9,300 nt of DNA from Hylemonella sp. UBA2468 (GTDB taxonomy: Bacteria; Pseudomonadota; Gammaproteobacteria; Burkholderiales; Burkholderiaceae_C), in assembly GCA_002342165.1 (NCBI GenBank), contig DDPM01000187.1, forward strand, positions 1-9,300, given 5' to 3'. Each line of letters starts with the position of its first letter. The first letter of the stretch is position 1. Position numbers and translations under genes: made by a program. The notes beneath the pieces are model-generated. The model did no database searches, was not told the origin of the DNA, and was given only the letters and a program-made list of their open reading frames with translations. Shown one piece after another: positions 7,507-9,300 of the stretch.

Positions 7507-8355
7507 ATGACCGCCATGTTGTACCCCGAGCTCTTTAAGCAGCTAGAGGCTGTGCGTTGGCACATGGACACCGATGTGCCTTGGGACCGTTTTGATGCCA
7601 ACTTGCTCAGCGACGAGCAGGCTCAAACCGTCAAAATGAACGCCATCACCGAGTGGGCGGCACTACCTGCCACCGAAATGTTTTTGCGCGACAACCGCCA
7701 CGACAGCGATTTTTCGGCTTTTATGTCGATCTGGTTTTTTGAAGAGCAAAAACACTCTCTGGTGCTCATGGAGTACCTGCGCCGTTTTCGCCCCGATCTG
7801 GCCCCTACCGAACAAGAGCTGCACGATGTGCGCTTTGAGTTTGACCCCGCCCCTGCGCTCGAAACCTTGATGATGCACTTTTGCGGCGAAATCCGCCTCA
7901 ACCACTGGTACCGCCGCGCCGCAGAGTGGCACACCGAGCCGGTCATCCAGCACATCTACACCACCCTGAGCCAAGACGAGGCACGCCATGGCGGCTGTTA
8001 CCTCAAGTACATGCGACGCGCCATTGCCAACTTTGGCAATGAAGCCAAGTCGGCTTTTACCAAGGTCGGGGTGCTCATGGCCAGCGCGCGCCGCACGGCC
8101 CAGGCTCTGCATCCCACCAACTTGCATGTCAACAAAAACCTGTTCCCGCGCGATACCATTCAAAGCCGTTTGCCCGACCCCCAATGGCTTGAGCGATGGT
8201 TAGATGGTCAAATCAAATTTGATGCGGTGTGGGAAGGCAAAGTGGTCGACCGCATCTTGCACAACCTCAGCCTCCTCATGGACCGCAGCTTTGGCTCTGT
8301 GCAAGAGCTCAACCGCTTTCGCAAAGAATTGACGGCCTCAGCCACACCCGCATAA
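7507..8355 (+). CDS. Ferritin-like diiron protein (acyl-ACP-desaturase type fold)
   Basis: A 282-aa soluble, helix-rich protein carrying two ExxH motifs typical of diiron carboxylate enzymes. WFFEEQKH gives Glu80 and His83, and SQDEARH gives Glu158 and His161. CGEIRLNHWY supplies Glu128, and Glu49 or Glu57 (TEWAALPATEMF) is the likely first ligand, so all six ligands of an E/ExxH/E/ExxH site can be placed. The ligand spacing is nearest to the plant-type acyl-ACP desaturase family (FA_desaturase_2) rather than to storage ferritins or rubrerythrins. Desaturase, oxygenase or peroxidase activity cannot be told apart here. There is no signal peptide or membrane segment. The frame is open upstream inside the transferase gene. 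I start at ATG 7507, which has AAGG nine bases before it; ATG 7516 is an alternative. The close spacing suggests co-transcription with the glutathione transferase. Confidence 0.85.
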   Translation: MTAMLYPELFKQLEAVRWHMDTDVPWDRFDANLLSDEQAQTVKMNAITEWAALPATEMFLRDNRHDSDFSAFMSIWFFEEQKHSLVLMEYLRRFRPDLAPTEQELHDVRFEFDPAPALETLMMHFCGEIRLNHWYRRAAEWHTEPVIQHIYTTLSQDEARHGGCYLKYMRRAIANFGNEAKSAFTKVGVLMASARRTAQALHPTNLHVNKNLFPRDTIQSRLPDPQWLERWLDGQIKFDAVWEGKVVDRILHNLSLLMDRSFGSVQELNRFRKELTASATPA

Positions 8356-8381
8356 GCAACTTCGACCAGCATTAAGCCACT

Positions 8382-8399
8382 AGGCGAAACAGGCGAAAC
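8382..8399 (+). repeat. Tandem duplication of a 9-bp unit
   Basis: AGGCGAAAC occurs twice head to tail in the 51-bp gap between the two converging genes. It is short and probably a slippage product; no terminator hairpin is seen in this gap. Confidence 0.7.
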
Positions 8400-8406
8400 A
8401 ATCCAC

Positions 8407-9300
8407 TCAGCCTCGAAAACTGGGGTTGCCCGAGGTGAGGGTGAGCATGCGCTCCAGGTTGATTTGCAGCTTCACGTCTCGGTGCGGCACGCTGGCCACA
8501 ATGCGGTAATCGCGGTTAGAGGTGTCGCGCAGCACTGGTTCCACCGTGGGCATGCCCTCTCGGTTGATCAGCACCGCCACTTTGGGCGTGGTGGTGTTGA
8601 GGCCACGGCGCACCACCGCCGCCACCTCTTGGGTGTGAAGCTTCACAAACGAGCCCGGCGAATAAATGCCAATGGCCTTGATCAGGGCGGCTCCCGCTTC
8701 ATCCACTTGCTTGTGCTCATCAAAATAGCTCGCTTGCATGGCTGCCGCAGGTGACATGGGCAAGCGCGACGCACGTGGGGACAAACGGGCCGAATAAATG
8801 TCGGCTCGTTGAATCAAGCGGGCCATGCGCTGGGCCGGGGTGCGGTCGGCCATGGGCCCAGGCCGCACGCCGTGGTGCTGCCGCACAGCGTCCAACCACA
8901 CCGTTTCGTTCACCCCCGCAGCCTTAAGCAAAGCCGCCGCATTTGCGGCGTGGCGGGTCACAGCCTCTTTTTGGTCAGGCTGGAGAGGGGGGATTTGCGT
9001 GGCCAACTGGTCTTGCAGTTCGGTCATGCCAATGTTCATGGTTAAGGCGGCAAGACCAATCTGGCGCTGCTCATCTTCGGGCCAGTTCAGCACCTCGCGG
9101 GCGGCCAACACACACATCACACTCACCAGCATGGAGTGGGTGGCGCTGTAGAGCTTGATTTCGCTGGCCGAGAGGTGAAACAAGGCAAACAAGCAGCTGT
9201 CGGGTGTGCTGGCTGATAGCCGCATCAAACGCCGGTTCAGGCGCATCAGCTTGGCCAAAAACAAGGGCGACTCGACATCGCGCAGCAACGCATTGGCTTG
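8407..9300 (-). CDS. Degenerate HD-GYP-like domain protein, N-terminus beyond right edge
   Basis: The minus-strand frame is open from the window edge to a TGA at 8407, giving 297 residues. A TTG near the edge is not needed as a start, since the frame continues off the window. Numbering from the first visible residue, the region 51-170 follows the HD-GYP phosphodiesterase layout: THSMLVSVM (His55), AALTMNIGMTEL (84-95), EAVTRHAANAAALL (His117), AVRQHHGVRPG (His142, His143) and RADIYSARL (Asp167). The HD pair of the usual LHDIGK motif is replaced by Met88-Asn89, and HHERxDGxGYP is reduced to HHGVRPG with no GYP. It is therefore probably inactive as a c-di-GMP hydrolase and may act as a receptor or structural partner. 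The C-terminal 90 residues (VVRRGLNTTTPKVAVLINREG onward) are beta-rich, as is often found behind such domains. Any N-terminal sensor domain is outside the window. Confidence 0.82.
   Translation of the reverse strand, partial: QANALLRDVESPLFLAKLMRLNRRLMRLSASTPDSCLFALFHLSASEIKLYSATHSMLVSVMCVLAAREVLNWPEDEQRQIGLAALTMNIGMTELQDQLATQIPPLQPDQKEAVTRHAANAAALLKAAGVNETVWLDAVRQHHGVRPGPMADRTPAQRMARLIQRADIYSARLSPRASRLPMSPAAAMQASYFDEHKQVDEAGAALIKAIGIYSPGSFVKLHTQEVAAVVRRGLNTTTPKVAVLINREGMPTVEPVLRDTSNRDYRIVASVPHRDVKLQINLERMLTLTSGNPSFRG

Overview
The window looks like a core chromosomal segment of a betaproteobacterium of the Burkholderiales, most likely Comamonadaceae (Limnohabitans, Rhodoferax or Polaromonas type). 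I infer this from the moderately GC-rich coding style and from protein similarity recalled from memory. No rRNA gene or other strong taxonomic marker is present. Ten protein genes (two cut by the window edges), one tRNA and one metal-sensing riboswitch can be supported.

Left edge (1-605): the 5' end of an amidohydrolase (D-aminoacylase type) on the minus strand has visibly lower GC than the rest. It is followed by a tRNA-Arg(CCG) on the plus strand and a short spacer with a perfect 12-bp inverted repeat. From 606 to 2742 lie moaC (molybdopterin precursor synthesis, minus) and a divergent BepA-like periplasmic M48 metalloprotease (plus), with only 25 bp between their starts.

Centre (2789-4341): this is the most interesting part. 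On the minus strand a yybP-ykoY manganese riboswitch is followed by an overlapping intrinsic terminator, a TerC/YjbE-family membrane protein, and an unrecognised 152-aa protein. The two genes are 42 bp apart with no terminator visible between them. The aptamer's closing helix and the terminator stem share the same bases, so the leader can be read as a transcriptional ON switch: Mn2+ bound, aptamer folded, terminator lost, exporter expressed. The 152-aa protein is probably part of the same manganese-responsive operon.

Right half (4342-9300): a small DUF3717 plus DUF1289 protein (plus) runs toward yaeQ (minus). yaeQ sits directly behind purB (adenylosuccinate lyase, minus). Divergent from purB are a YibF-like glutathione S-transferase and a ferritin-like diiron protein of acyl-ACP-desaturase type, 44 bp apart and probably co-transcribed. 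The right edge holds most of a minus-strand HD-GYP-like protein whose catalytic His-Asp pair is replaced by Met-Asn, so it is probably a binding or signalling protein rather than a phosphodiesterase.

I found no mobile element, CRISPR array or defence system. The best leads are the riboswitch operon with its unknown second gene and the degenerate HD-GYP protein.
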